A stretch of 64,000 bases of DNA, from the NCBI GenBank assembly GCA_029246685.1, contig JAQWMR010000016.1, forward strand, positions 774,877 through 838,876, given 5' to 3'. This DNA comes from Acidimicrobiales bacterium. GTDB lineage: Bacteria; Actinomycetota; Acidimicrobiia; Acidimicrobiales; Aldehydirespiratoraceae. Shown one piece after another: positions 1-8,854 of this stretch; position 1 is the first letter of the stretch, and every line of letters starts with the position of its first letter. The position numbers and the translations under genes were made by a program. The notes under the pieces are model-generated. The model did no database searches, was not told the DNA's origin, and saw nothing but the letters and a program-made list of their open reading frames with translations.

Positions 1-441
1 ATCCTCGTCGTACACGTAGATCTCGCTGCGGTACTGGGTGCCGATGTCGTTGCCCTGGCGCATGAACTGCGTAGGGTCGTGGACCTCCCAGAAGACCTTC
101 AGCAGCTCGTCGTAGCTGACAACGGCAGGGTCGTAGACGACGAGGGCAACCTCGTTGTGCCCGGTGCGGCCACTGCACACCTCTTCGTAGAGCGGATTCG
201 GTGTGTAGCCGCCGGCGTAGCCGACCGCCGTCGTGTAGACGCCGTCGAGTTGCCAGAAAAACCGCTCCGCGCCCCAGAAGCATCCGAGGCCGAACATCGC
301 GTTCTTCATGCCGTCGGGGTAGGGCCCCACGAGCGGCGTTCCGAGCACCAGATGGGCATCCTGGACGGGCACCGGATCGGGGCATCCCGGCAGGGCATCA
401 GCCGGCTCGGGCATGGCCTGCTTATCTTGTCCGAACAACAT
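1..441 (-). CDS. msrA: Peptide-methionine (S)-S-oxide reductase, C-terminus beyond window
   Basis: MsrA reduces the S-epimer of methionine sulfoxide in oxidised proteins, using thioredoxin. The gene reads leftward and runs off the left edge, so only the first 147 codons are seen. The active-site motif GCFWG is present with the catalytic Cys at about residue 54, followed by VGYAGG and [13 protein letters not shown], all typical of the family. About 50 residues precede the catalytic motif, as in the longer, E. coli-like MsrA forms. A GAGGA stretch lies upstream of the ATG at 441. The family assignment is secure; the C-terminal recycling cysteines cannot be checked. Confidence 0.93.
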   Translation of the reverse strand, partial: MLFGQDKQAMPEPADALPGCPDPVPVQDAHLVLGTPLVGPYPDGMKNAMFGLGCFWGAERFFWQLDGVYTTAVGYAGGYTPNPLYEEVCSGRTGHNEVALVVYDPAVVSYDELLKVFWEVHDPTQFMRQGNDIGTQYRSEIYVYDED

Positions 442-607
442 TTCGTGAGTCCTCGGCGGTAAGAGATGACCTTACACCCACGGAAACTCCGACCACAGCC
501 CGTTCGTTCCCGACCACTTCACGTGACTTTCTTGCGTCTTCTTGGTGTTCCCGCGAGGCGAGTGGGAATCAGGCGATCCGTGCAGACGGACTGCGGAGGA
601 GTGGGAA

Positions 608-1188
608 ATGGGACGTTTCCTGGCAACCGTAGCAATTGCGGCCACCGGTGTGGTCACCGTCGGTGCGGGCATGGCCCTCGCCGCAGATCTCGAGATCACC
701 CCCAGCGAGCCGGACGTCGGCCGCGCGGAGTTGACGATCGATGTGACGGACTTCGCGCCGGATACCCCGATCTATGCCATCCCGTGTGAGACGCCCGCGA
801 CAGATGTGGCGGTCGACATCACGGCCGACGAGTGCGACATCAGCCAGGTCGAGACGACCACCACGGACGGCGACGGGAACGCGACCATCGTCGTCAACTG
901 GGACATCCCAGCCGATGGCATCACGGTGCACGTCGGCGACGAAACTCGTGAGAACGATGTCTCCCGAGTTCTCACCCCGAAGGTGCTCACCGGCGAGAGC
1001 GACGACCCGGACGTCGCGGTACTCGGCACCAGCGTCGTCGAGGAAGATCTCGCCGATACCGGGCCTCGTGAGGTCATGCTCGCCGCGATGATCGGCGCCG
1101 GGCTCATCGGTCTCGGCATGGCGTTCCGCGGCGCGGAACGCTGGCAGACGATCCGAGCGACTTCGCCGCTGCGGCCACGCGCCGCTAG
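608..1188 (+). CDS. Secreted protein with sortase-like C-terminal anchor; end uncertain
   Basis: This is probably an exported surface protein. The ATG at 608 follows GGAGG at 595-599. The first 25 residues form a signal peptide ending ALA/AD. About 130 polar, Thr- and Asp-rich residues follow, then LADTGPRE, a hydrophobic stretch (VMLAAMIGAGLIGLGMAF) and a basic end, a layout like LPxTG sortase substrates. The frame has no stop until 2008 and so would run through the whole next gene, where its composition becomes Arg-rich and non-coding. A TAG at 1186-1188 lies in another frame. I take about 1188 as the natural end and suspect a one-base frame error or a lost stop. The function is unknown. 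Confidence 0.5.
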
Positions 1189-1199
1189 CTTTCGTCGCC

Positions 1200-1967
1200 G
1201 TGACCGATCTCCCGGCCGGCCCCCGCTCACTCCCCTCACAGATGGGCGCGCACCTGCGCCTCGTCGATGGCGAACCGGAGTGCTGGCTGCAGATCTATTC
1301 CGAGAACTGCCACCACGGCATGCCGCTCGGCTCGTGCATCGTGATGCTCGTCGACGTGGGCGGCGGGTACGCAGCAGAGGTTGCGTCCGGCGACGACTGG
1401 GGCTTCACGGTCGACATCGGCGTGCGCCGGACGCCCACCGAGGTCGGCGAACTCCGAGGCACGCCCGTGGTCCAGCGAGCCGGACGAACCATTTCGATCG
1501 ACCTGCCGCTGCTCGACGACGCGTCGAAACCGGCGGCCACCGCTGTCTCCACGTTCATCCGGCTCCCCCGTCGCGACCAGGATCCAGCCCGTCCGGACTT
1601 CCCGATCGACTCGATGTCCTGGGCGATGCAGCCCGACGGGCCGCTCCGGGAGCTACTCGACGCTCACCCGACCGAGCGAGGGCTCGGAGTGGACCATCGG
1701 CCCGAGCTGTTGAACCCGGCCAGCATCCTCCAGGGCGGCGTGAGTGCGCTCCTCGCGGAGCTGGCTGCGCTCGACGAACTCGAACAGGACGGCCGGCGGC
1801 TCGTCGCGACCAGCTTCGACGTTCGCTACGTGACCATGGGCCGCGTCGGCCCGTTCGAAGCAGTCGTCGATCCGATCGGACCGAACGCCGCAGCAGTCCG
1901 GATCCTGGACAGGGGCGCGGACGACGCCGTGGTCACTCACAACCTCATCGGCTTCGACGCGATCTGA
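1200..1967 (+). CDS. Double-hotdog acyl-CoA thioesterase-like protein
   Basis: This 255-residue protein appears to be two tandem hotdog domains. The second contains NPASILQGGVSALLAELAA, the hotdog helix motif with QGG in place of the more usual HGG; the first has HHGMPLGSCIVMLVDVGGG in the equivalent place. Proteins of this type hydrolyse or bind acyl-CoA thioesters; the substrate is not predictable. The start is GTG at 1200; an in-frame ATG at 1242 is possible and neither has a clear ribosome binding site. It converges on the glycosidase gene with a three-base gap. Confidence 0.7.
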   Translation: MTDLPAGPRSLPSQMGAHLRLVDGEPECWLQIYSENCHHGMPLGSCIVMLVDVGGGYAAEVASGDDWGFTVDIGVRRTPTEVGELRGTPVVQRAGRTISIDLPLLDDASKPAATAVSTFIRLPRRDQDPARPDFPIDSMSWAMQPDGPLRELLDAHPTERGLGVDHRPELLNPASILQGGVSALLAELAALDELEQDGRRLVATSFDVRYVTMGRVGPFEAVVDPIGPNAAAVRILDRGADDAVVTHNLIGFDAI

Positions 1968-1970
1968 ACG

Positions 1971-4499
1971 TCAGATCGGCAAGTGCGCCGCGTCGCCGTC
2001 GAGGGTGACGGTGACCTCACCGGTGAACTCCCGCGACGACCGCCCGACTCGTAGGACGTATTCGCCTGGGTCGACCCACCAGCCCCACTCCTGGCGGTGC
2101 AGGCCGTCGCCGTCGGCGGGTACCGGCATGCCGGCCTGCAACTCGTCCCAGATCGGATCGCTGATGTCGAAGTACGCGAACGAGCGCGCATCGAGCTCGA
2201 TTGTGACCGTCTCCGTGGCGCCCGGCTCGAGGGTGACCTTCTGGAAGCCCTTCAGCTCACGCACCGGGCGTAGCATCACGGGATCGACCGGCTCGACGTA
2301 GACCTGCACGACCTCGGACCCGACGCGATCGCCAGTGTTGGTGACGTCGACGGCAACCGAGATGGTGTCGCCCGGGGCTGCGTGGGTCGCCGCCCGGGGA
2401 GCGCCGATGGAGAACGTCGTGTAGCCGAGCCCGTAGCCGAACGGCACCGCCGGTTCGAGGGCCATCACATCGTGGAAACGATGGCCGCTGAACACCCCTT
2501 CGCCATAGCGGACGACGCTGTTGTCACCGGGGTAGTTCGGATAGGCACCGAAGTGCTCGTACTGCGCGCCGACCGTGGTGGGCGCCCGTCCGGACGGCTC
2601 GGCATCGCCCAGAAGCATGTCCACCACCGCGTCGCCGAGCTCCTGCCCACCGAAGCCGACGCTCAGCACCGCGGCCGGCTCGTCGAGCCACGTCATGTCG
2701 TGGGGCGCACCCACGTTGAGCACCACGATCGTCTTCGGGTTCGCAACGCACACGCGGCGGATCAGCTCCGGCTGGTCACCCGGCAGTTCCCAGAGCTCGC
2801 GGTCGCGGCCCTCGGTCTCCCAGTCGTCGTTCGTGCCGACGACGACGACCGCTATGTCGCTCTCCGCGGCGAGTGCCTCGGCGCGGCCCAGAAGGTCCTC
2901 CTCGATGAGGGCGACGAGGCCGACCTTGAATCCGGTGAGCAGGATCGCATCGCGGTTGGAGTACTCGACGACCACCTCGACCGGAGTCCCGGCGGTCAGC
3001 TCGACCTGACTCGGGATCTCGACGCTGCCCATGCCGAAGAAGGAGCCGCCACGTGCGTACTCGCCCTCGGTGGCGTCGAGGACGACCTCGCCGTCGACGA
3101 GCACCCGGGAGCGCCCGCTCTGGATCAGCCGGAACTCGTGCAGGCCGCTCACGGCCGGGACGACGGTGCAACTCGACCGGGTCGAGTACGCATCGGCAGA
3201 CACCCCCGGGGCCGGAGCGCCGAACGCCATCACTTCCATCTCGGACCGATCGTTCGTGGCAGCCGCGCCGCCCTCGTGATCGTGGCCATTGAAGTACTCC
3301 GTCGTCACTCGTCCGTCCACGAGCGGGCGGGTGAGCGACGGAGTGGTCCGATCGATGTCGCTGCCCTTCTCCCACACGACCTCGGCACCGGGGAGCCGCT
3401 CCGCGAGGGCGTCGAGGGGCGAGGTCGCCCGGTACGAGTTCACCTTCGCCGACCCGCCGCCCATCACCTTCGCGTTGAGCGCGTTCGGACCGATCATGGC
3501 GATCTTGGTGAGCGTGGAACCGTCGAGCGGGAGGATGCCGTCGTTGCGGAGGAGCACCGAGCCGGCGGCCGCCGCAGCGCGGATCAACGAGCGGTCCTCC
3601 GGGCGATCGAGTGTGCCCTCCGTGAAGTCGCCGTCTCCGTCGAGCGCTCCCGTGCGCTCCATGACCCTGAGGACGTCGAGGACGATCTTGTCGAGCGCCG
3701 CTTCGGTGACCGTGCCGGACTGGACGGACTCCTTGAGCGCGGGCCCGTAGAACCGGCCCTCGCCCGGCATCTCGAGGCTCAGACCGGCATTCACCGTCGC
3801 CGCGGTCGAGCGAGCGGCGAACCAGTCGGTGACGACGAAGCCATCGAAGCCCCAGTCGTCGCGGAGCACCGTTGTGAGCAGCCACTCGTGCTCCGAGCAG
3901 AACGTGCCGTTCAGCCGGTTGTAGGCGCTCATGATTCCCCAGCCGCCGCCGTCCTTGACGACGTGCTCGAAGGGAACCAGATACATCTCGCGCAGCGTGC
4001 GCTCGTCGACGAGCGTGTCGATCGAGTTGCGCTCGAACTCCGAATCGTTGGCGACGTAGTGCTTCGCCGTCGTGGCCACCCCATGCGATTGCACGCCGCG
4101 CACGAACGCGGCCGCCAGCTTGCCGGTGAGCACCGGGTCCTCGCTGTAGCACTCGAAGTTGCGGCCACCCTTCGGCGACCGGTGAAGGTTGATCGTGGGG
4201 GCGAGGAGCACGTGGGCATTCTTCGCCCGAGCCTCCGCACCGAGGACCGAGCCGAGCTGCTCGATCAGATCCGGGTCCCACGTCGAGCCAAGGGCCGCGC
4301 CCGACGGAATGCAGGCCGTCTTGGCCCCCGTCCCCATCAGACCGTCGCCGCGGGCGCCGTTGGGCCCGTCCGTAACCTTCATCTTCGGGATACCCAGCTT
4401 CTCGTTCTCGCGGGTGTGCCACATGTCCCCGCCGGTGACTGTGGCGACCTTGTCGTCGAGACCCATGTCGGCAAGGAGGGCTTCGATGCGTTCGCTCAT
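1971..4499 (-). CDS. Glycoside hydrolase family 3 beta-glucosidase with PA14 domain
   Basis: This 842-residue enzyme is predicted to cleave beta-linked glucosyl or similar residues. The N-terminal GH3 barrel shows NLHRSPKGGRNFECYSEDP and the KH motif (KHYVANDSEFER). The catalytic nucleophile is Asp225 in GFVVTDW. The second GH3 domain is interrupted by a PA14-like beta domain at roughly 375-520, and a fibronectin-III-like domain closes the protein (TNTGDRVGSEVVQVYVEP). No signal peptide is seen, so it is probably cytoplasmic. The ATG at 4499 is preferred over an in-frame TTG at 4508. A paralogue of the same architecture lies at 53164-55575. Confidence 0.9.
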   Translation of the reverse strand: MSERIEALLADMGLDDKVATVTGGDMWHTRENEKLGIPKMKVTDGPNGARGDGLMGTGAKTACIPSGAALGSTWDPDLIEQLGSVLGAEARAKNAHVLLAPTINLHRSPKGGRNFECYSEDPVLTGKLAAAFVRGVQSHGVATTAKHYVANDSEFERNSIDTLVDERTLREMYLVPFEHVVKDGGGWGIMSAYNRLNGTFCSEHEWLLTTVLRDDWGFDGFVVTDWFAARSTAATVNAGLSLEMPGEGRFYGPALKESVQSGTVTEAALDKIVLDVLRVMERTGALDGDGDFTEGTLDRPEDRSLIRAAAAAGSVLLRNDGILPLDGSTLTKIAMIGPNALNAKVMGGGSAKVNSYRATSPLDALAERLPGAEVVWEKGSDIDRTTPSLTRPLVDGRVTTEYFNGHDHEGGAAATNDRSEMEVMAFGAPAPGVSADAYSTRSSCTVVPAVSGLHEFRLIQSGRSRVLVDGEVVLDATEGEYARGGSFFGMGSVEIPSQVELTAGTPVEVVVEYSNRDAILLTGFKVGLVALIEEDLLGRAEALAAESDIAVVVVGTNDDWETEGRDRELWELPGDQPELIRRVCVANPKTIVVLNVGAPHDMTWLDEPAAVLSVGFGGQELGDAVVDMLLGDAEPSGRAPTTVGAQYEHFGAYPNYPGDNSVVRYGEGVFSGHRFHDVMALEPAVPFGYGLGYTTFSIGAPRAATHAAPGDTISVAVDVTNTGDRVGSEVVQVYVEPVDPVMLRPVRELKGFQKVTLEPGATETVTIELDARSFAYFDISDPIWDELQAGMPVPADGDGLHRQEWGWWVDPGEYVLRVGRSSREFTGEVTVTLDGDAAHLPI

Positions 4500-4538
4500 A
4501 GCCGCCAAGCTTCGCAGGATCGCGGCCGCGCCGCTAGC

Positions 4539-4949
4539 TCAGTCGCCGCACCAGAGATCGGGGTTCTCGAATGGATCGTGAACAACAGTGAAGAGCCGCT
4601 CGCGCTCGGCGTGCCACAGGTACTCGACCGTCTGGATCACGGTGGCTGCTGCGTCGGTCGTGGCGTTCACGAACGGCAGATTCGTGACCGTCGTCCGACC
4701 ACCGATCTCGCTGACGTACGTCTCGAACTCCTCGCCGATGAGCTGTTCGAGCCACGCCACGCTCGTTCCCGGAGAGACGTGCAGGTACGTCGCTGCCAGA
4801 CGTCGATCACTCGAGATCCACTGGTAGAACTCGTCATCACGGAACAGGATGTAGATGGCCTCCTCGCCGGATTCCCAAGACAGGGAGTCGTCCGTCCCCC
4901 AGCACGTCTCGTACGGCTCACGACCGGTCGGCTCGCCGAGCAGCGGCAT
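4539..4949 (-). CDS. Hypothetical protein, probably a frameshifted lipoprotein
   Basis: I do not recognise this 136-residue protein. It is rich in acidic and aromatic residues and has no obvious domain. The ATG at 4949 has no ribosome binding site. Directly upstream, in another frame on the same strand, the stretch starting at GTG 5016 or 5013 encodes a near-perfect lipoprotein signal (LLLKFGLLVASC, then ADDAA) that stops at 4918 after overlapping this gene. The simplest reading is one lipoprotein gene of about 160 codons split by a frame change between about 4950 and 4920. Whether the change is a real mutation or a sequence error cannot be told here. Confidence 0.5.
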   Translation of the reverse strand: MPLLGEPTGREPYETCWGTDDSLSWESGEEAIYILFRDDEFYQWISSDRRLAATYLHVSPGTSVAWLEQLIGEEFETYVSEIGGRTTVTNLPFVNATTDAAATVIQTVEYLWHAERERLFTVVHDPFENPDLWCGD

Positions 4950-5134
4950 CGTCGGCGCAGGACGCGACAAGAAGACCGAACTTCAGGAGGAGGGCGCCGA
5001 GCCGGAAGACCACCACGTCCGAGACACTAATCCCACCCGACCTGGCGACTGCGTCGGCCGGCATCTGACGACTCGTCAGAAACGCCTCGGGGGCCATACG
5101 ATGACCGGCAGTTCTGCAACGGAGGAACGACTCA

Positions 5135-6862
5135 ATGCTCGACGTCATCATCAAGGGCGGCACCGTGGTCGACGGCACCGGCGCCGACGGCGTCTCGGCC
5201 GACGTCGGTATCCGGGACGGCCGTATCGTCGCGATCGGCGATGTCACCGAGGACGCGAATGAGACGATCGACGCGACCGGCATGATCGTCTGTCCCGGTT
5301 TCGTCGATCCCCACACCCACTACGACGCCCAGCTCTTCTGGGACCCGCACTCCACGCCGTCGAACCTCTTCGGGGTCACGTCGATGGTGGCTGGCAACTG
5401 CGGCTTCTCGCTCGCCCCGCTGGGCGACGAGAGCGACGGCGAGTACCTGAAGCACATGATGACGCGAGTCGAGGGCATGGCTCTCGAAGCGCTCGAGATC
5501 GGCGTTCCGTGGAACTGGAACAGCTTCGGCGAGTACCTCGACCGAGTGGCCGACAGCGGCACCGCGATCAACGTGGCGTTCATGGTCGGCCACTGCGCGC
5601 TGCGCCGCATGGTGATGAAGGACGACTCCGTCGGCAATGAGGCGAGTGCTGAGCAGGTCGCCGAGATGCGCAGCCTCCTGAAGGAGTCCATCGAGGCCGG
5701 CGGCTTCGGCTTCTCGACCGGCCGGTCGTTCACCCACTCGGACGCCGACGGTCAGCCGGTCCCGAGCCGGTGGGCCGCCTGGGACGAGGTGCTCGAGCTC
5801 TGCGACGAGACCTCCCAGCACGAGGGCACCACGCTCGAATGGGTCGCCGACGGGTGCCTCAACGGCTTCGAGGACAGCGAAGTCGAGCTGATGACCAAGA
5901 TGTCGGTCACCGCCAACCGGCCGATCAACTGGAACGTCCTCACGATCGACTCGGCCCGCCCCGACGCCTACAAGAACCAGATCGATGCCTGCGAGAAGGC
6001 CAACGAGGCCGGCGCCAAGGTCGTCGCTCTCACAATGCCGATCCTCGTCGGGATGAACATGAGCCTCGGCACGTTCTGTGCGCTGCACCAGCTCCCTGAG
6101 TGGAAGACGATCTTCAACCTCGAGTACTCGGAGCGCATGGAGAAGCTGCGTGACCATGACGTGGTCACCTGGCTCGAGAACCAGGCCGCGCTCCCCGAGG
6201 CCGGCGTCTTCTCCCGCCTCACCGGGTGGGACAACTACATGATCGGCGACACCTATTCGGAGGCCAACGAGGGCCTCCAGGGCCGCACTGTGGGCGATGT
6301 CGCTCGGGAGCGGGGCCAGCGGGCGTTCCACACGATGGTGGAGATCTCGCTCAACGACGAGCTCAAGACTATCTGGTGGCCGCTACCGACCGACGACGAT
6401 GCCGAGTCCTGGCGCCTTCGGGCGAAGGCGTGGGAACACGAGGCCGTGATGATCGGCGGATCCGACGCCGGCGCTCACCTCGACCGCATGGCCGGCGCGC
6501 CGTACACGGCAGCGTGGCTCGAAGACTGCCTGCGGGGGCGTCAGCTCACCACGATGGAGAACGCCATCCGCCACATGACGGAGGTTCCGGCCCGCCTGTT
6601 CGGCTTCACCGAGCGGGGTCGCATCGCAGAAGGCTGGCACGCCGACATCGTCGTCTTCGATCCGGAGACCGTCGGCGCCACCGATGTCGAGCTCGTGTTC
6701 GACCTCCCCGGTGACTCGAAGCGTCTGTGGAGCACCGCCAAGGGCATCAGCCGAGTTCTCGTGAACGGCGTCGTCGCCGTCGCCGACGGCGAAGCCACCG
6801 GTGCCATCCCCGGCAAGGTCCTCCGCTCCGGCGTCGACACCGAAACCGTCACCGCCAGCTGA
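5135..6862 (+). CDS. Amidohydrolase, N-acyl-D-amino-acid deacylase family
   Basis: This 575-residue metal-dependent hydrolase belongs to the amidohydrolase superfamily branch that includes D-aminoacylase. Visible motifs are the metal-binding PHTHYD (His60, His62), GNCGFSLAP with the family's metal-site Cys, a conserved VGHCALR and, near the C-terminus, GGSDAGAHLD with the catalytic Asp. The flanking beta-sandwich is formed by both ends (IIKGGTVVDGTG and the end segment after 500). GGAGGA at 5121-5126 supports the ATG at 5135. The natural substrate is unknown; family members act on N-acylated D-amino acids, and close relatives in actinobacteria are mostly uncharacterised. Confidence 0.85.
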   Translation: MLDVIIKGGTVVDGTGADGVSADVGIRDGRIVAIGDVTEDANETIDATGMIVCPGFVDPHTHYDAQLFWDPHSTPSNLFGVTSMVAGNCGFSLAPLGDESDGEYLKHMMTRVEGMALEALEIGVPWNWNSFGEYLDRVADSGTAINVAFMVGHCALRRMVMKDDSVGNEASAEQVAEMRSLLKESIEAGGFGFSTGRSFTHSDADGQPVPSRWAAWDEVLELCDETSQHEGTTLEWVADGCLNGFEDSEVELMTKMSVTANRPINWNVLTIDSARPDAYKNQIDACEKANEAGAKVVALTMPILVGMNMSLGTFCALHQLPEWKTIFNLEYSERMEKLRDHDVVTWLENQAALPEAGVFSRLTGWDNYMIGDTYSEANEGLQGRTVGDVARERGQRAFHTMVEISLNDELKTIWWPLPTDDDAESWRLRAKAWEHEAVMIGGSDAGAHLDRMAGAPYTAAWLEDCLRGRQLTTMENAIRHMTEVPARLFGFTERGRIAEGWHADIVVFDPETVGATDVELVFDLPGDSKRLWSTAKGISRVLVNGVVAVADGEATGAIPGKVLRSGVDTETVTAS

Positions 6863-6878
6863 CCGCTAGGTTCGCGCG

Positions 6879-7178
6879 ATGAGCGAACCACTCGACCTCG
6901 GCTGTTTCTCCGTCTCCCTGGCGGTCAAGGATCTCGACGAGACGATGCTCACGTTCAATCCGGGGCTCGGTCAGGACTTCGCCCAGAAGTCGATCGACTC
7001 CGGCGGCGAGGCCGTACCCGAGCCGTTGGCCGAGTACACCGACGTGCGCGTGATCGAGCAGCGCTTGAAAGACGGCGGAGTGGCCTTGGAGGCCGAGACC
7101 GATTCCGCCGAGGGGCCGGCGCACGTCCTCCTGCGCGACCCCGACGGCAACCTGATCATGTTCGACCAGTTCTTCTAA
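6879..7178 (+). CDS. VOC (glyoxalase-like) protein with an internal deletion
   Basis: This 99-residue protein matches a common VOC subfamily at both ends. The N-terminus is FSVSLAVKDLD; the later part is MLTFNPG, FTDVR-like YTDVRVIEQRLK, and a DPDGNLIMFDQF ending. Full-length members have about 40 more residues between the first strand (VSLAVKD) and the TFNPG segment, covering an ASRAFYEKLGF-type helix and the next strands. Here LAVKDLDE runs straight into TMLTFNPG, so the fold's first half-module is missing, in frame. It may be non-functional or a binding fragment. It lies 16 bases after the amidohydrolase gene on the same strand. Confidence 0.65.
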   Translation: MSEPLDLGCFSVSLAVKDLDETMLTFNPGLGQDFAQKSIDSGGEAVPEPLAEYTDVRVIEQRLKDGGVALEAETDSAEGPAHVLLRDPDGNLIMFDQFF

Positions 7179-7181
7179 CTC

Positions 7182-7220
7182 GAGATGTAGCGGGTGTCTG
7201 ACACCAGATGTAGTGGGGTC
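7182..7220. repeat. Dispersed palindromic repeat, degenerate copy
   Basis: A 24-base segment (7182-7205) is identical to the left part of the perfect palindrome at 17477-17515, including the core GGTGTCTGACACC. Instead of the expected inverted right arm, a second direct copy of the arm follows (AGATGTAG at 7183 and again at 7206, then TGGGGTC). It starts five bases after the stop of the VOC gene, a typical position for an extragenic repeat. Confidence 0.7.
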
Positions 7221-7234
7221 GACGGGGCGTCCGG

Positions 7235-7600
7235 TCAGCCTCCGGTCAATCCGGCCATGTCGAAGTAGTCACGCCAACGGGCGATCTTGCCGTCTCGCAA
7301 CTCGAAGGTGCCCATCACCTTGATCGGCCTGTCGTTGCCACCGATCACGAAGGTGTCGACGCGTTCGTTCATCACGAGGTCGCCCTCCGACACTTCGTTG
7401 AGGGTCTCGAAGACGATCGACTCGGCAATCGCGAGGAATCCTTCGATGACCGCACGCACGGCATCGGCGCCCTCGGCGGGGTCCATCGGGATGTTGTGGT
7501 ACACGACGTCGTCCGTGAAGTGCCCCATGATCGCGTCGATGTCCTGGGCACCCCAGGCATCGGCGAGGGACTGGACGACAGCTCGGTTCTCAGCGGTCAT
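7235..7600 (-). CDS. Limonene-1,2-epoxide hydrolase-like SnoaL-fold protein
   Basis: This 121-residue protein has the NTF2/SnoaL-like cone fold of the limonene-epoxide hydrolase family. The features are an N-terminal helix pair (ENRAVVQSLADAWGAQDIDAIM), YHNIPMDPAEGADAVRAVIEGF, NERVDTF holding the expected Arg-x-Asp pair, and WRDYFDM holding the second acidic residue. Enzymes of the family add water to epoxides; many members are uncharacterised. AAGGAG ahead of the ATG at 7600 fixes the start. It is divergent from the membrane protein gene at 7805, with about 200 bases between them in which I see no further gene. Confidence 0.75.
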   Translation of the reverse strand: MTAENRAVVQSLADAWGAQDIDAIMGHFTDDVVYHNIPMDPAEGADAVRAVIEGFLAIAESIVFETLNEVSEGDLVMNERVDTFVIGGNDRPIKVMGTFELRDGKIARWRDYFDMAGLTGG

Positions 7601-7804
7601 ATGCGGCTCCTTGGTTCGATCTCGGGAGTCTCGCGCATTGCAAGTGGGCCGTCCGACCCAGGCCATCCGGGAAGTTGGGTCGTTTGGCCCCCTGCCCGCG
7701 GCCACCTTCCACTGCACTCACGGCCCTTCGATCCCGAAGAAGTGGAGGCCAATGAGAGTCGCTATCCGGGCGACCGGCGCGGGAAGCGATCGGAGGTGGA
7801 TCGA

Positions 7805-8836
7805 ATGCATGACGTCATGGAGCGACAGCGCACTGGCAGCGTCTACCTCGACCGGCCTGTGCAGCGAACCCGTCGGCCGGTCAAGAAGCACCGGTTCAGC
7901 CGCTCTGCTCTCGCGTCGATCTGTCTCGTCATCGGCCTCATGTGCCTCTCGGCGGCCGGTGCCGTCGCCGGGGTGAAAGCCCTCGTTCTGGATCCGGATC
8001 CGGTTCTGGACGCCGTCGAGACAACGCTCGACGACCCGATCGCCCGGGCAGAACTCGAGCGTGAGTTCGCCCTCGCCATCGAGGAAGGCCTCGTTGGCAT
8101 CGAACTCTCAGAGGTCGTTGGGATCTACGGCCTCGATGTTCCCGAAGAATCCCAGCGGGTGGCGCTGTTGGTGGTGGACGACCCGACCGTGCGAGACGAG
8201 TTCCGCAACCTGGTCGAAGAGACCCACGGCCAGCTTCTGACGGACGGCGGCTCAGGCGAACTCGACCTCGCACCGCTGAGCAATGCCGTTCTCGCCGTGA
8301 TCGAGCAGGAGTCGCCGCAGCTCGCGGAGATCATCCCGGTCGATGCCACGCTCTGGACCATCGACACCGAAACGATGCCGAGCGTGTCGGGCCTCGTGGA
8401 CATCGTGGATCGTCTGCAACTCGGCCTCCTCGCAGCCGGCCTCCTTGTTCCACTTGGAGTCGCAATCCACCCCCGGCGCCACCGTGCTGCAGCCTGGATC
8501 GGCCGTTGGGCCCTCGGCCTGGTCGTCGCACTCGCTGCCATTGGCCTGCCGTACCTGGTCGGGAGCATCACCGGTTTCAGCACCGCTGAGATCGCCGTCC
8601 GTAGCATCACTGTCAGACTGCTCGCTCCGGCAGCCCTGGCGGGCATCATCGGCACCGGCCTCGTGTCATTCGCGGCCGTCCTGAAGCACCGTAAGAAGCG
8701 TCGCGTCGCCGACGAAGGCGCCGCAGCCGCGCTGGGCTACGACGAACCGGAGCTGTGGGAGCCGGAACACCGGCCGACGCTCGACATCGCCGCCCGTGGC
8801 CTCGTCGACGTCAACCATCCGCTGACAAACATCTGA
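7805..8836 (+). CDS. Uncharacterised membrane protein
   Basis: I do not recognise this 343-residue protein. A basic N-terminus (about 35 residues) leads into a membrane segment (ALASICLVIGLMCLSAAGAVAG). An acidic extracytoplasmic region of about 165 residues follows, then three C-terminal membrane segments at roughly 215-235, 245-265 and 285-310, and a short basic-then-acidic tail. The layout resembles actinobacterial integral membrane proteins with an exposed loop domain and no known function. GGAGGT at 7792-7797 supports the ATG at 7805; another in-frame ATG is at 7817. Confidence 0.65.
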   Translation: MHDVMERQRTGSVYLDRPVQRTRRPVKKHRFSRSALASICLVIGLMCLSAAGAVAGVKALVLDPDPVLDAVETTLDDPIARAELEREFALAIEEGLVGIELSEVVGIYGLDVPEESQRVALLVVDDPTVRDEFRNLVEETHGQLLTDGGSGELDLAPLSNAVLAVIEQESPQLAEIIPVDATLWTIDTETMPSVSGLVDIVDRLQLGLLAAGLLVPLGVAIHPRRHRAAAWIGRWALGLVVALAAIGLPYLVGSITGFSTAEIAVRSITVRLLAPAALAGIIGTGLVSFAAVLKHRKKRRVADEGAAAALGYDEPELWEPEHRPTLDIAARGLVDVNHPLTNI

Positions 8837-8854
8837 GAACCGTCGGCTCCGGCA

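Noticed and set aside
1190..2008. Arg-rich extension of the 608 gene
   Set aside because: Its composition is that of an off-frame reading of the thioesterase gene, which has convincing hotdog motifs in its own frame.
2382..5030. An open frame of 882 codons on the plus strand opposite the first GH3 gene
   Set aside because: It is antisense to a clear GH3 enzyme, has no family motif, and such long antisense frames are expected with strong G/C third-position bias. A similar antisense frame lies opposite the second GH3 gene (53524-55356).
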